Assembly (NCBI RefSeq): GCF_910592395.1
Contig: NC_088324.1
Span: 16,208,953-16,272,952, forward strand
Direction of reading: 5' to 3'
From: Lineus longissimus
Lineage: Eukaryota; Nemertea; Pilidiophora; Heteronemertea; Lineidae
Length of the DNA: 64,000 bases
Shown piece by piece: positions 10,765 to 22,580 of this stretch (its first letter is position 1; each line of letters starts with the position of its first letter). Both the position numbers and the translations under genes were made by a program. The notes under the pieces were generated by a model. The model was not told the DNA's origin. It saw nothing but the letters and a program-made list of their open reading frames with translations, and did not search any database.

Positions 10765-13700
10765 GACGTTATCATTGAAGACTTAGTTTGTTGCAATTTG
10801 CCCAGGGTCTCAGACTCGTTGTAACGAGAGGAACCTGCTCTAGATGTCAAGGACACAAATCCCAACCGTTGACGCCGAGCTGACTTCAACGATGTTATCG
10901 AATTAGCCACAGTGAAATCTCTGACAAAAACGCCCATCAATGAGGGTAAATGGGCTTGTCCAGCATCTCAAAGAGGTATCTATTAGCTTATTAGTGGCCA
11001 TGAAATATCTGCTCTCGTAGTCAAACCAGTAGCAGAGCCAAGAGAGTGTTCATTGCTTGGTGTTGGCCCCACTTCTTTGACTATTTGTTTAGGAATACCT
11101 AATACCTAGGAATACCTCCAGGCCCTCTCTTCCTCTGTCTTCTTGATTCCCTCTGACAACCACTCAGTAAGTTGCACATCATCTCATACGGAGATCTCTG
11201 ACCTACTCGCAATCTTCAAATACTCAGTGAAGTGACTTGCCCAAGATCTCCAACCCAGTCCGACCGGTCATTATTTCTTGTGGGAACCCCGTGCCGAAAT
11301 AATGACCGGTCCCCGTCGGTCACAAACTGGGTCAATCGAGTATGCTCGATATGAGAATGTTTGACAAGTTCACCGAGCTGTCAAAGTTTTGCTGCTGTTT
11401 CTAAGGTAACTCTGAGTGATGGAAGTAACGAAAGTATAACTGGGTGAGTTTTTAAAGATGAAATCTTGCCAAATTTTATTGTGAAAACCTGTATAATGAC
11501 ACTTTTAGCATGACTTTTTCAGGATTTTTGTGACTCTCACACCACCATGTGGCGTGCAGTGTTGCGTATGTGTATACAATGTATTTGAAAACTTTTGGTT
11601 GGCTTCACTGCATGATTTTAGCCTTGTACGTGTTAGGCCTACATCGCAGTACTTAACAATGCAATGAATTAGGTTATCAGTAGGGCCAACAATGCATCAG
11701 AATAGAAAAAGCAGGTTTACATGTGGACACCCCTCACTCCGAATCAGATCCCTTTGCAGCGGCCCCCAGCGCTTGTGTCAAGTGTGTGAAAGATTGCCAT
11801 TCAGTCGACATCACCAGTATGTCACGTGCAATTGCGTTGTGCTGCTCCTTGGCCTATCATGTATGTATGTACACTGCGCAGGTATTGGACTCCTCCTGTC
11901 GCTCCAATTGGGATGATGCAATGGACTGCCCTGGGAGACTGAAAACAATATGTGAATCGAGTGTCAGACTAAGACTAATAAAGCCCAACCTACGATGCGT
12001 TGGTTGATTTACGGTACAAGTTCTCAGAGAAACCCTTCAATAACAGTTCATCAGATGACTGGTAGGTGGCACTACTCAGCTCCCTGCTGTTGCCACCAAC
12101 TTCATCAATAACTCACTCAGCTGATGCGAATGCATAAGTGTGTTCAGCCATATCGATAAATGCTTAAATTGCAAACAAAGCGGGTCTGCTGCGTGAGGTT
12201 TATGTAGATTTTCTCAGATATTGCATACCGTAATAAATTGCGTGGTGTAGTTTGTTGCATGTGTTAAACTTGAGAGGTATAGTTGTGTTGTTGATGCTGT
12301 CGCAAGTACTGATATTCGATTATGAAAACAGTTTGTAAATTTCAACTTTAGGCATTCAGGACTATGAAAATGTAGGAACATACATAAATAAGCATTCTTA
12401 CATTACATCGTTGTGTGCAAGCTGATGTAAGGTGCTTGGAGAAGGTACATAGACCTGTAGGAGTTGACAGTTTCGGGACTAGTAGTACCTTGTGACATAA
12501 ACTTCTAAAGAGAGCTGTCCAGTCCAGTGTGGGTCCTCTCAGCCAGTGGATACTTCACTTCTTCTGAAAAATAACAGATTCAGTTTTATATATTGACTGT
12601 GTTACCTTTCAGAAAAAAGGGAGGGAAGTGCACGCTATTGGATTTCTGATGCTGAAATTTTTCTTCGGCCTGGGATTTCTAACAGTTTCTGAACAGTACA
12701 AGAGGAATTGGATATCGAACTTGGCATTTTGTGGATTCCTAAACATGGTAAGTCAGCATGGTTCAAGAACAAAAAAGAAACCTATTCTAGAGATACGAGT
12801 GAAATCTTCGAATGTTGACAATGTAAGACTTCCTCTCGGATATCTGAGTACTATGATCAACTATAAATCCATTGAACAATGACACTAATTTCATCAATTG
12901 ATGACCTTTTTTGGACCATGATTGGGGATTGTAAACTTGTTCCTGAAGTTATTTCCTAAACCCTTCTTTTAAATATAAGACCACATTTATGAATCTGAGA
13001 GTGAACTACACCAACCATTAAATCTTACCCCAGCATGCCCAATCCCAGCCAATATCAGGCCAACCCTTAGAGCTTGAGCTGGAAATGGATTTTGAGATCA
13101 TGGAGCCTTGTGTGTTACGATGACCAACCTTTCAGCAGGATACTTTACCAGATTTGTGACCTTTCTGTGAAATCTGCAGCTTGATTTGAAAATGAGACAG
13201 AGAGAAAAACTTAGAAATTTGTGACTGCCCTCCCTGGTCTATAGCATGCAGAGCAGTGTGTGCCAGTTCAAACTGCCAGGGAGGTATTATGTCATGCAGG
13301 ACCCTTTCTTATCATTGTCCTCTGCTAGCTGTCAGTCATTCAATTAGGATCATGCCAGCAATTAGTGTCATGCCTTGTTCATGGTCTAATACAATCAGTG
13401 GTATAATCTGATTGGGTTATGATGCAATACGATTCATTTTGATTTGGATTTAGTGTATATTGTATATTGAGCTTATTGAGTACAATCTCATTCACCGGCC
13501 ATGAGGAAAAGCCATCTAAAAACTTATCTTGGAACCGTAAACCTGCAAATTTTTGTCAGCATTTATTTTTCTGGAATATTTTAATTTATAAAGCTTTGAT
13601 TTGCAAAAACAAAAATCCTAAATTTTCTTTCTGATTTTAGAAACCAAAGAAATTGCATAATCTGCCTGATAAAGAATTGCGTAGTCTGCCTGATATGAAA

Positions 13701-15420
13701 TTTTTTAGATAATTTTGATTTATGATTTTTTTCATAGTTATAAAGTAAAAAGTGAGTATCTAAAGAGTCCTAAAAAGTGATAGAAACCAATGAACTAAGA
13801 AGAAATCTGTGTGAAAATCATTAGAATTTTCCAGTTTCTATTTTGATATTGACCCGACATTGTTTTGATCCAAAAATTATTTCATGGGATGCAAAAACAC
13901 AGGAAAAACCTGATTTTCTATAGGCTTTTCCTTGTCAAAATGCTCTCGATGGAACCATGAACTGTGGCATAATGACCAGTCAGTCATTGAGGAACTCAAC
14001 CCATGTGTGTAGACAAACAACAAGTGACCCTATTATGAAATGAAATGGACCTGGTGCCGGACTTAACTAAATGGCCAATTGCTCCCTGAATTGGTGGGAA
14101 GGTTATGCTTTTCTTCATTGTCTAAATGAACAAAAAACATTTTTGGACAGCTAATAAATAATTTTAACCCTATAGTAACATTCAAACTGATTTTGTAAAT
14201 TTTTTCATTGTTTTCTCCCCATTTAGGATTCTTTAGGAATGGCTTTGTTTTATCTCAAGTTACAAGATAACTAAATTCTTTCTTTAAACCACAAGCAAAG
14301 ATTTGGTTCCATCCATTTATATCTGTGTTCTCAAATGTCACCAAACCCTAAACATGATTTAGTATCAAGACCCTGAGCTGAACATGCCTTTTGAATAAGC
14401 AAACCTCGCCTTTAAAGATCACAGTCATTTGCATTCTGGTGAACAGCTTTATTTTATCTCTCTGCTTCAGTGATTTCAAGTGAGATGGTCCAGTGGTTTT
14501 TGAATTGCTTTGTAATGTAATAATTGCAAAATTCACATTGATTGTAGATGCTCATTTTGCAAGGAAAATTGTGGATTCTGATCAAATCAATGTTTTTCCT
14601 CCTATGTTATCCTCTAAGATACTACCAGTAGGGCAAAATACAAAGCAGAATACATTACGCCTACCCAGCCCTAACCCAAACCACTTGAAAAAGAGTGGTG
14701 TCGATCTGTCTTTCAGCTGGAAATATGAAAGGCAGAAAGGGTGCAGTGCCCTACTACATGGATTTTTATTGGCGACTGATGAAAAAAGGCAGGACAATAA
14801 AAGAAAATTCTACCTTGGTTGCAAATCAAACCTTCTCTGATAATAAGACCAAGGACAAAGCTCTCCATATCGATGTCTGCATGGGCAATGGTGATCATAC
14901 AAAGGAGGGATCCGGACTGTCTTGGACAGAGGTTCCTTCAGATTGCTGACCATTAGTGTTGTCATATTTCTTCATACATCATGAAGATGATGTATCTTCT
15001 TTCCTGATGTCCTTGGGCCATGATGGTCAAGGATGAAGCCATGACTGTCATCGGGCCATGCTGATTATTTACAGAATGAAGCCACGACTGTCCTTGGGCC
15101 GTGCAGGTTACTTTCAGGACAAAGCTATGACTGTCCTATGTGCTATTAGTGGCATTCTGACTGCATCAACAACCACCTGCTTGTGTGCACTACCTATGAT
15201 AACATGCATATAACCACAGCTGCTCCCTGATATCATTGTTATTGAACAATTTCCTTTCCTACTGATTCAATACATCATCGTTTTCGATGAGAATCGTATG
15301 ACAGGTTGATGTATTCTGTGTTAGGGTGTCCTGTTGTGTTTGCATGGTAATCATAGCTAAGGCTTTAGAGAAGACCAAGGAATGTGTGTGTAGTGGTGGC
15401 ATCATTCCTACTAGCCCAGG
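10765..15420. other. Non-coding stretch between PSMD5 and TMEM268-like gene, part 1
   Basis: I see no exon with a recognisable protein. Contents: an inverted repeat at 11253-11332, possible splice donors near 11405 and 11452 that could end a 5' UTR exon (unsupported), an A/T-rich stretch at 13550-13760 with a 24-bp direct repeat around CTGCCTGATA (13651-13700), and a decayed 57-60-bp repeat around GAAGCCA-GACTGTC at 15010-15135. Open frames at 11692, 12628 and 14493 lack family features. Confidence 0.4.
11253..11332. repeat. Perfect 16-bp inverted repeat (hairpin) with outer arms
   Basis: GACCGGTCATTATTTC at 11262-11277 is followed after 18 bp by its exact reverse complement at 11296-11311. 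An outer pair, ACCCAGT (11253-11259) and ACTGGGT (11326-11332), brackets it. Each inner arm itself contains the palindrome GACCGGTC. It could be a tiny foldback element or a structured RNA stem. No coding sequence is associated. Confidence 0.85.
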
Positions 15421-15431
15421 CTAGAGGGGAA

Positions 15432-15510
15432 ATTCCCTTTAGGTCAGTCGGTAGAGTGATGGCCTTATAAAGGAGAGGTCCCGGGTTCAGTCCCCGGTTG
15501 GACCTAGATG
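15432..15510 (+). repeat. tRNA-like pol III unit (SINE head or tRNA pseudogene)
   Basis: The sequence shows a box A-like TAGGTCAGTCGGTAGAGTG and a perfect T-arm: stem CCGGG, 7-nt loop TTCAGTC, stem CCCGG (about 15480-15496). The anticodon arm is degenerate: only two inner pairs hold around the loop TTATAAA. The acceptor flanks (TTCCCTT and TTGGACC) do not pair. A working tRNA is therefore unlikely, and a tRNA-derived repeat is favoured. Confidence 0.5.
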
Positions 15511-18500
15511 TTTTTCCTCTGTTAGTGTTACATATGTTTTATTGTTTCACATGTCACCAGCTTAGAATTACAGCTCTGGTTGGGGTGGTGCTTATTATGA
15601 GTTTAATGTCTTTTCAAATCTCCCCATTTTCACTAGCAGCTTTTCTCTGGCTATTTGTATTAATTGGCTCATGCTCTGTAAAGATAAGTTCCAATTGTTA
15701 CTACTATTAGCGTAGCTTGTCTTGTCAATGTCTCATTCATGTAGTGTCATGTTTCCAAGTGTCAGGTTGCCTGCACCCTCCTACCAAGTGTCGGGTTTCT
15801 TACCCACCCCCATAGTTGGCGCAATGTGAACACAGCAGACTCATCTCCACCATCTCTTACTACCTGGCATCGCATTCATATCAGATCCTTCACAATACAT
15901 TGATTTTGATGAACTTCCAATTAAAACTTCTGTCTAGACGCATGTTTACACATGACACCTATGAATATGTTCTTGATGGTACTTGATGAGTTGTTGTATG
16001 TGCTGGTAGGGCATTTTGAGTTTGATCAAATAACCGCCTTGAAGCCATCTGTAGAATGCAAAGAAGAACGTTTTTGCATTGTATGCTTGACAGGACCATA
16101 TTCATGTCACAACAACTCAATACATGGATGATGCTGTGCTAGCTACTGACAGACAGAGTTGGGTGCATTCAGATCAATAATGTTTGTGACATGTTGGATA
16201 TCTTATCTTATTGATCTCTGTGATTGAGTGATTAATTGATTAATTGATTGAGTTAAGCTATATGTTACCAACTGGTCACCACTATTTTAACATGTCCTTA
16301 AAATACCCTTACTATGCAATGCTTTCTTGAGTTCTATTCACTGCCAGTCTTGAAACATTAATGAGGAATTGTAATACTGGTAGGCAGTGACAGTGATAAG
16401 AGGTCCAATACATAATAGATTCCTAGCCCATGTCAGTTTCATCTTCAAAAGGTTCTGTATTGTATTGGACTTTCCCTATTGCTGCCAACTTTTGGCAATA
16501 TACAAAATTCCTGATTGGGTACAGATAATGGATGTGGTCACTAGTACCTATCTGGCCTCCTTAGCCTTGGTTGGAAAACTGTCTTCAAGAAGAAAAAGTG
16601 CGAAAAAACCCCAGTTCAGTTTAATATGCGTGTAGAAGTTCCCTGAAATCAGGAGGTTCCAGCTAAAATGGGAATCCTATGTACCCCAGAATATATGCTT
16701 TAATACCTACTGAATGCTGAACGCTGAATGCTGAATTGTACATAAAATCTGAGATTAAGGGTTAAACTGAATACATGTTCAGTGCTAAACAAAAAAGACC
16801 ATTCTTCCTCTGTGAAATATCAAAGATCATTCACGTCATTAGAGAGTGGTACTCCTACATGGAGCCAGCTTCAAGTACACTCTCTGCAAATCATTTCCTT
16901 TAAGAAAAAAATGGTTTAGTTGTTCTGGTCTTAAAATATTTTGTGTAGGAAGACAGATAGCTGCAATAGAACTACCCAAAGTGCTTAAGGCTGCTCAATG
17001 TGCACACATTTTCCAACAATGCTGAGTTTGGCTGTTATTTTATCTTAGCCAGCAGATTTGTCACTTTACAAGGGAGCGGGCTGCTGCCTCTGGGATGTTC
17101 GCGGTTCATTTGACCATTTATCTACATCATTAACGCCACTCCGTCAGTCGTGTGCCCGGATGGAGAGTGAATATTCCTCACTAATTCAATCTGTCACTGG
17201 AAGCTAGTGGTCTTCCGGTACATAGATCAGTTATCGCAATCCTGGTGAGATACTGCTGCTGACTGTCGCGACATATGGCATATGCTATTGCTAGCTTGAC
17301 AAATGATGTTAATAATGCAGTCAAGTTACGGGTATATTTAGGAGCAAGTGCAATTGTGTGTGACTAGACCTTAAGTTAGATTTATCAAATTGTCTGTCCT
17401 CATATAAATAAAAAAAGCCGAATCAGTTCTGGTAGTTGCATGATCGACATCAATAGCAAGGGTAAGCCGTCATGGCAGAGCCCTGGATCTGGAAAAGCTA
17501 GTGGAATGCTCCGAATTGAAGTCTACAGTCTCAAGGTTGTGTATCTACGAAGTGTTGTTGTGATGGGCTGGCCAATCTTTGTTATTCCTCAAAGTTTGCC
17601 CAGTGATCTCAGCTGCTGTGCAAGTGCTTTATTAGCCACTTTAGTAACTTGACCAATGACTACTGGTCAGTAGCTTCAATGTCTCAACTGCTGATGACAT
17701 CATTATTTCATTTAAAGCTATCCTATACCTGTGATTGCTTTCATCCTTAAGTTACTTTGAATGGAGCATTGGTAATGGTTTGGCTCTCTCCTTTATTCCA
17801 TTGTATTCATTGCCATTTCAAAGTAATCTGTATCTCTGTGAGTAGCTCTCCTCAATATACATTCATTTCTTTCCTTTTAGAACTAAATGAAGAGTCCAAA
17901 AAAGCTAGCTACAGCTAAGCTAGCTACAGCTGGCCTTACTTTTACCCTTGATTCAATGAACTGAACATCAGAGGTGGCTTATGGTTGCCCTCCCTCTCAT
18001 AGCATGGCCTGTCAAAGGTGAAGTAGCTCTCCTTAGCAATCATTGCTTTTCTGTCAGAATTCAATCAAGAGTCTGAAGCTTGTGTTACATGCAGATTTGC
18101 CTCTGAGCCGTCTCTCGACAGGGAATAGCTCCTTCGGTTCCATTGTCGCAGCGGACCTTGTCTTGAACGGGCAGACTCTCCGATGTTGAATTATGAGCCT
18201 CTCACTGGTAAGATTGGTTTCAATTAGATCTCTACCTTATGGAGCACTATGCACTGCCACCATGCCTAGCGTCGCACTGACAATATGTTGCTGCTGGTTG
18301 CAAATTGGCATCTCTTGACAATCCCATCCCAGTCCTTGAGATACCATAAACAATCCTAAGCTCATTACAATGTCTTAAATATCTCTTGTGAAGGACAGCG
18401 CTGACTCTGTGGCTGTTGAAATACAAGCTTACCATTGACAACAGACAATTGGAAGTGTTCTTTATTGAACTCCACACACCACATCGCATGACTGATCAAT

Positions 18501-18820
18501 TGTCTGCATTTGACAATACCATCTCTGTCTTGAGGATGATATCAACACTGCTGAGCTCTGGTAACATGCAATCTTGCTGTAGCAAGTTCTCCACTGCATG
18601 TTATAGCAAGTTCATGTCATTTCCTTTTGCCACCATCGTCTTGTCGGAAAGGACTATAACTCCCTCAGAGTTGAAACAAGTTTTCTATGGGCAATATTGT
18701 TGCGACTTGAACTGCATGGCCAAATGTATTGCATCAAAATGACTATGTTGGGAGAGGTGAGTTGATAGAATTGGAGTTGGGTGGGATGGATGTTTTGATG
18801 AATCGGACATGCAGTTTCCT
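15511..18820. other. Non-coding stretch, part 2
   Basis: No recognisable exon, RNA gene or large repeat is seen. Minor structure: (TTGA/ATTGATTA) simple sequence near 16220-16255 and a short AGCTAGCTACAGCT direct repeat near 17900-17930. Any 5' UTR exon of the TMEM268-like gene could be hidden here, but nothing marks it. Confidence 0.35.
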
Positions 18821-18992
18821 TTTCTGCCAGGTGATTCTGGGTGTCCAAAGAGACTGTGCTCTGTTTCTGCCAGGTGATTCTGGGTGTCCAAAGAGACTGT
18901 GCTCTGTTTCTGCCAGGTGATTCTGGGTGTCCAAAGAGACTGTGCTCTGTTTCTGCCAGGTGATTCTGGGTGTCCAAAGAGACTGTGCTCCT
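18821..18992. repeat. 43-bp tandem repeat, four copies
   Basis: Units begin TTTCTGCCAGGTGATTCTGG at 18821, 18864, 18907 and 18950. They are identical apart from the tail of the last copy, which suggests recent expansion. The reverse-strand open frames over it are repeat artefacts. Confidence 0.95.
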
Positions 18993-19499
18993 GCTCTTAC
19001 ATAGTGAATACCTCATTTGGATTCACAATCACGCAGCTAGGACGACCCGAGCTCATTCCAAATATGAATGACATGCATGAGAAAAAATGCCTCCTACAGT
19101 TTTCTTCCTCGCTGGAGCACTGACCATAATGGAATAGAAATTAATCAATTCTCCTATTAAGTCAGCTGAGCAGGTTCCATGCCGTTCGATGCAAATAATG
19201 CAGTTTTTGTGTAGCTTTCTTCACTCGTAACTGCAGCCTCAGTGGACGACCAGTCTAATGACATTGGGCACTGGGATATCGACCAGCTTGTTTACTTGGG
19301 ACCGTGCAGCCACCAGAAGACCTAACCATGGAGTTCTTATCATCAAAGTTTTGTCAGTTTACTCTGTTGCTTAACTTCGAATTCATTTTTGAGAAATTGT
19401 GTACATTATTTCAAAATTATTTCTGATGAAAGAGTTCAACATGTTCAATATAGAATCTAGCCAGGTCAAGTTCTGATACCAGACACAAAATTAACTTGG

Positions 19500-20010
19500 G
19501 AAGTTGATTGATATCAATAGGCAAGTGCGACTAGAGGGAAAAAATTCATGAAGGCCATGACATGCTGGAAATTTTTTTTACAGAAGCCAAAGTTCCATCC
19601 CCTGGATTTGAACTAGGGACCTCCTGCTTCATAGTCCAGCACTCTACCACTGAGCTAGAGGGACTTGTCTCTCTTGCTGAGCCAGAAGACTGTGATCAGT
19701 TGTGCCAGTGTAGAGTCTCTGCTGGTCAGGTGTTAAATTCAATTTGGCAGTTGAATGAAATCAATTCGGAGAGTGTTACTAGATGGAAGAAAAAATTCAA
19801 AAAAAAAACATGCTGGAAAAAAGATTTACAAAAATTGTAGCTCCATTACCAGGATTTGAACTGGGGACCTCCTGATCCATAGTCCACCACTCTACCACTG
19901 AGCTAGAGGGACTTGTCTCTCTTGCTGAGCCAGAAGACTGTGGTCATGTGGTCATTTGTGCCCGTGTAGAATCTCTGCTGGTCAAGTTTTCAGTTAATTT
20001 CAGAATAAAA
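19500..20010 (-). repeat. Two tandem copies of a tRNA-derived SINE-like element
   Basis: Two similar segments (about 19500-19745 and 19746-20010) lie head to tail. On the minus strand each has box A TAGCTCAGTGGTAGAGTG and box B GTTCAAATCC separated by a tRNA-sized spacer. They are followed by a T-rich tail with TTCCAGCATG and preceded by a shared leader of about 85 bp ending AGAGACAAGTCCCTC. The anticodon stem is mispaired (loop CTATGAA in one, CTATGGA in the other), so these are not functional tRNAs. The two copies have diverged by substitutions and small indels, so the duplication is not recent. Confidence 0.65.
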
Positions 20011-20851
20011 CAAACTTACACAAGAATAAGTTACAACTCAGTTTGAAAAGTTGACTATAGACTGTCTTTCTGGAGAATCTAGAGTCTGATAATAACATGC
20101 AGAGAAGACATTAGCAAATGGCTAGATTAACGTTCTGGGGTATGGGCATCTGAGCAATAGGTTGCAGGATGTAGACCCTATGCCAAGATGTCACTTTTTA
20201 ACCCTGAGTTTACCATTGTGACCATTCTGAGGCGCCTGCATATTCCAGTAACTGACTGGAACAATTGTAATAAAGATGAATGTGGGAAGACAATTGTAAG
20301 AAGTTGCATGATTCTGATTAGAGCTAAGCATGATTCAGATTGTAGCTGTCATCATAAGATGATGGAGGAGGCTGCGTGTGAGGCGAATATGGAATATCGC
20401 AAGTCTCTCCAAGGAATTGGTGCTTTTGGTTGATGGTGTGATTTATTAGGATGTTACGTGATTCCTCTTCATTGGTTTGATTGATGAGCTGGCCCTGGTC
20501 AGCTTGGTATCCAGGATTGCAGCAGGAAGCGGTGGGCAGGTGTGAGCACAGATCATCTGAAGGATGTCTGTCTATTTGCATCGCTATCCAACATTTCTGA
20601 TGTTCCCTCTGACGACTTCCTCCTCGGAAATATTCCAGTAACCATCAGTTCTGACATGAAACTCTATTATTGATCAGTTTGGAGCAAAGCTCAAGAAAAG
20701 CAATCCATATTGAGTTATTCGATATGGTTTGTAACCACGTAGTAGCACTCTAGGATCAGACAGTGGAGAGCTTCTGTAAGCCTATTATTTTGTCAGGAAC
20801 AGAAAAGAAGCATGCTGAACATGCGAAGTGATGAGGAATAATGGATTCACG

Positions 20852-21150
20852 CTCAGTACTGGTCAATTACACAGTCACGTCCTGTGGAAGGATGCTCTGT
20901 GACCTACTCTTGAGGCCTGCTTGGAAGGCCAAGCTCCCATGTCTACCGTCAGAGCCATAAGCCAGAAGGTTATGTTGAGTGGACCAGTAATGGTCAATTA
21001 CACAGTCACGTCCTGTGGAAGGATGCTCTGTGACCTACTCTTAGTCTTAAGGCCTGCTTGGAAGGCCAAGCTCCCGTGTCTACCGTCAGAGCCATAAGCC
21101 AGAAGGTTATGATGAGAGGACCAGTAATGGTCAATTACACAGTCGTCCTG
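20852..21150. repeat. 131-137-bp tandem duplication, two copies plus a partial third
   Basis: GGTCAATTACACAGTC recurs at 20861, 20992 and 21129. Each is followed by CGTCCTGTGGAAGGATGC or a close variant and by a shared block ending AAGCCAGAAGGTTATG. Copy 2 carries a 6-bp insertion, and copy 3 diverges after about 25 bp. Confidence 0.85.
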
Positions 21151-22149
21151 TTGAATCCGGTTGAAGGACTCCAGGACAGCAACAAATCTTTTCTACGACG
21201 ACAACAAATCTTTCTTTTCCCTATAGCTGAAGACCAGCCACAATCAAAGGTCTCTCATATCCACAGGCATCATCTGATTGGCCTGCCATCAAACCGCAGC
21301 AGGGTATTTTCTTGGTTGGGTAGACAGAGACTGATTTTTAATCCCCCAATCCATCTTTCCCTCTCGTATGAACTGATATGGAGAGTCAAGCAAATGTCTC
21401 GATATCACTGTCCTTGTCATTCAATTATGTTGCAATTCCCCTTCCTTTAATAATTGATCTGCTCGGGGCTAGATTGTATATCTTGCATTTGGTGGATGGC
21501 TATCATCCTCCTTCTGTAAGTAAACACAGTCGAATATCGTGATTATGAAGTCTGGGCAGTAAATAGCAAATTTCCTGTCAACAACAATATGAAAAAAGAC
21601 TGACCAAATGGCCAGCACCTCTGCCAGATATTTGTTGTAGGTATCTGCTAGTATTTTCCGGTCCAAAGTAGAATCCCTCATGATAATCAGGAGGTTTATG
21701 GCAGCAATGATGAGCTAGGCTGCATCCTCGGCCAGCGTAAGTCATCAATGTCCATCCCATCATCATTTAGAGTTTGTAATGTTGAACGAGCCATCTCTGA
21801 CTGAGATTATCGGCATGAATAAAGCATCTTATATTGAGATCTTTATTACAATGGTATGTTAGCTCTTTCTCTTCAAAATGATTGCTCCGTCTTGCCCTGA
21901 TACCAAATGCTTTGTTGTAATCAGGTCAGCATATACCCTCTTGCTGACAGTTGGTGACCTAGGTTAGGTCACACAGCACTTCGGAGCATTATAAACCACC
22001 GAAATGAGATCTGCTGTTCATTTCACCAATAGAATCTGCGGTTGGCGAATGATTGAGCGGGACTGGTCATTTCCTAAACTAATATTATTGGATTCAGGTC
22101 AGGAGAGATGGGATCTCGTTGGTTATAAATAGAATCCTGATGGGAGATT

Positions 22150-22580
22150 AGTGTGGTAATGGTTAAAGCGGCCCAGGCTAATCTGAACAAGGCAGGGCTG
22201 GGGGCATGTTGCTGGGTGATCTTTTGAACGTGGTGGCGACTCCTGGTTAGAGTGGCCCAAGCTAATCTGAACAAGGCAGGGCTTGGGGCATGTTGCTGGG
22301 TGACCTTTTGAACATGGAGGCGACTCCTGGTTAAAGTGGCCCAGGCTAATCTGAACAAGGCAGGGCTTGGGGCATGTTGCTGGGTGACCTTTTGAACATG
22401 GAGGCGACTCCTGGTTAAAGTGGCCCAGGCTAATCTGAACAAGGCAGGGCTTGGGGCATGTTGCTGGGTGACCTTTTGAACGTGGTGGCGACTCCTGGTT
22501 AGAGTTGCCCAAGCTAATCTGAACAAGGCAGGGCCACGGGGAATGTTGCTGGGTGATCTTTTGAACATGGAGGCGACTCC
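22150..22580. repeat. 84-bp tandem repeat, five copies
   Basis: GCTAATCTGAACAAGGCAGG recurs every 84 bp from 22177. Each unit also holds GGGCATGTTGCTGGGTGA and GGCGACTCCTGGTTA. Since 84 is a multiple of 3, two reverse frames stay open (164 and 129 codons). No signal, splice context or family resemblance supports a protein. Confidence 0.95.

Noticed and set aside
11692-12007. Cys-rich frames that might be a small secreted peptide
   Set aside because: Two overlapping frames are both Cys-rich because of TGT/TGC words. There is no signal peptide and no clear splice context.
15432-15510. Functional tRNA gene
   Set aside because: The acceptor stem does not pair and the anticodon stem has mismatches. 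Only the D- and T-arm boxes look good.
22074-22568. Two overlapping reverse frames over the 84-bp array
   Set aside because: Only five copies with an 84-bp period keep two frames open together. Chance openness is enough to explain them.
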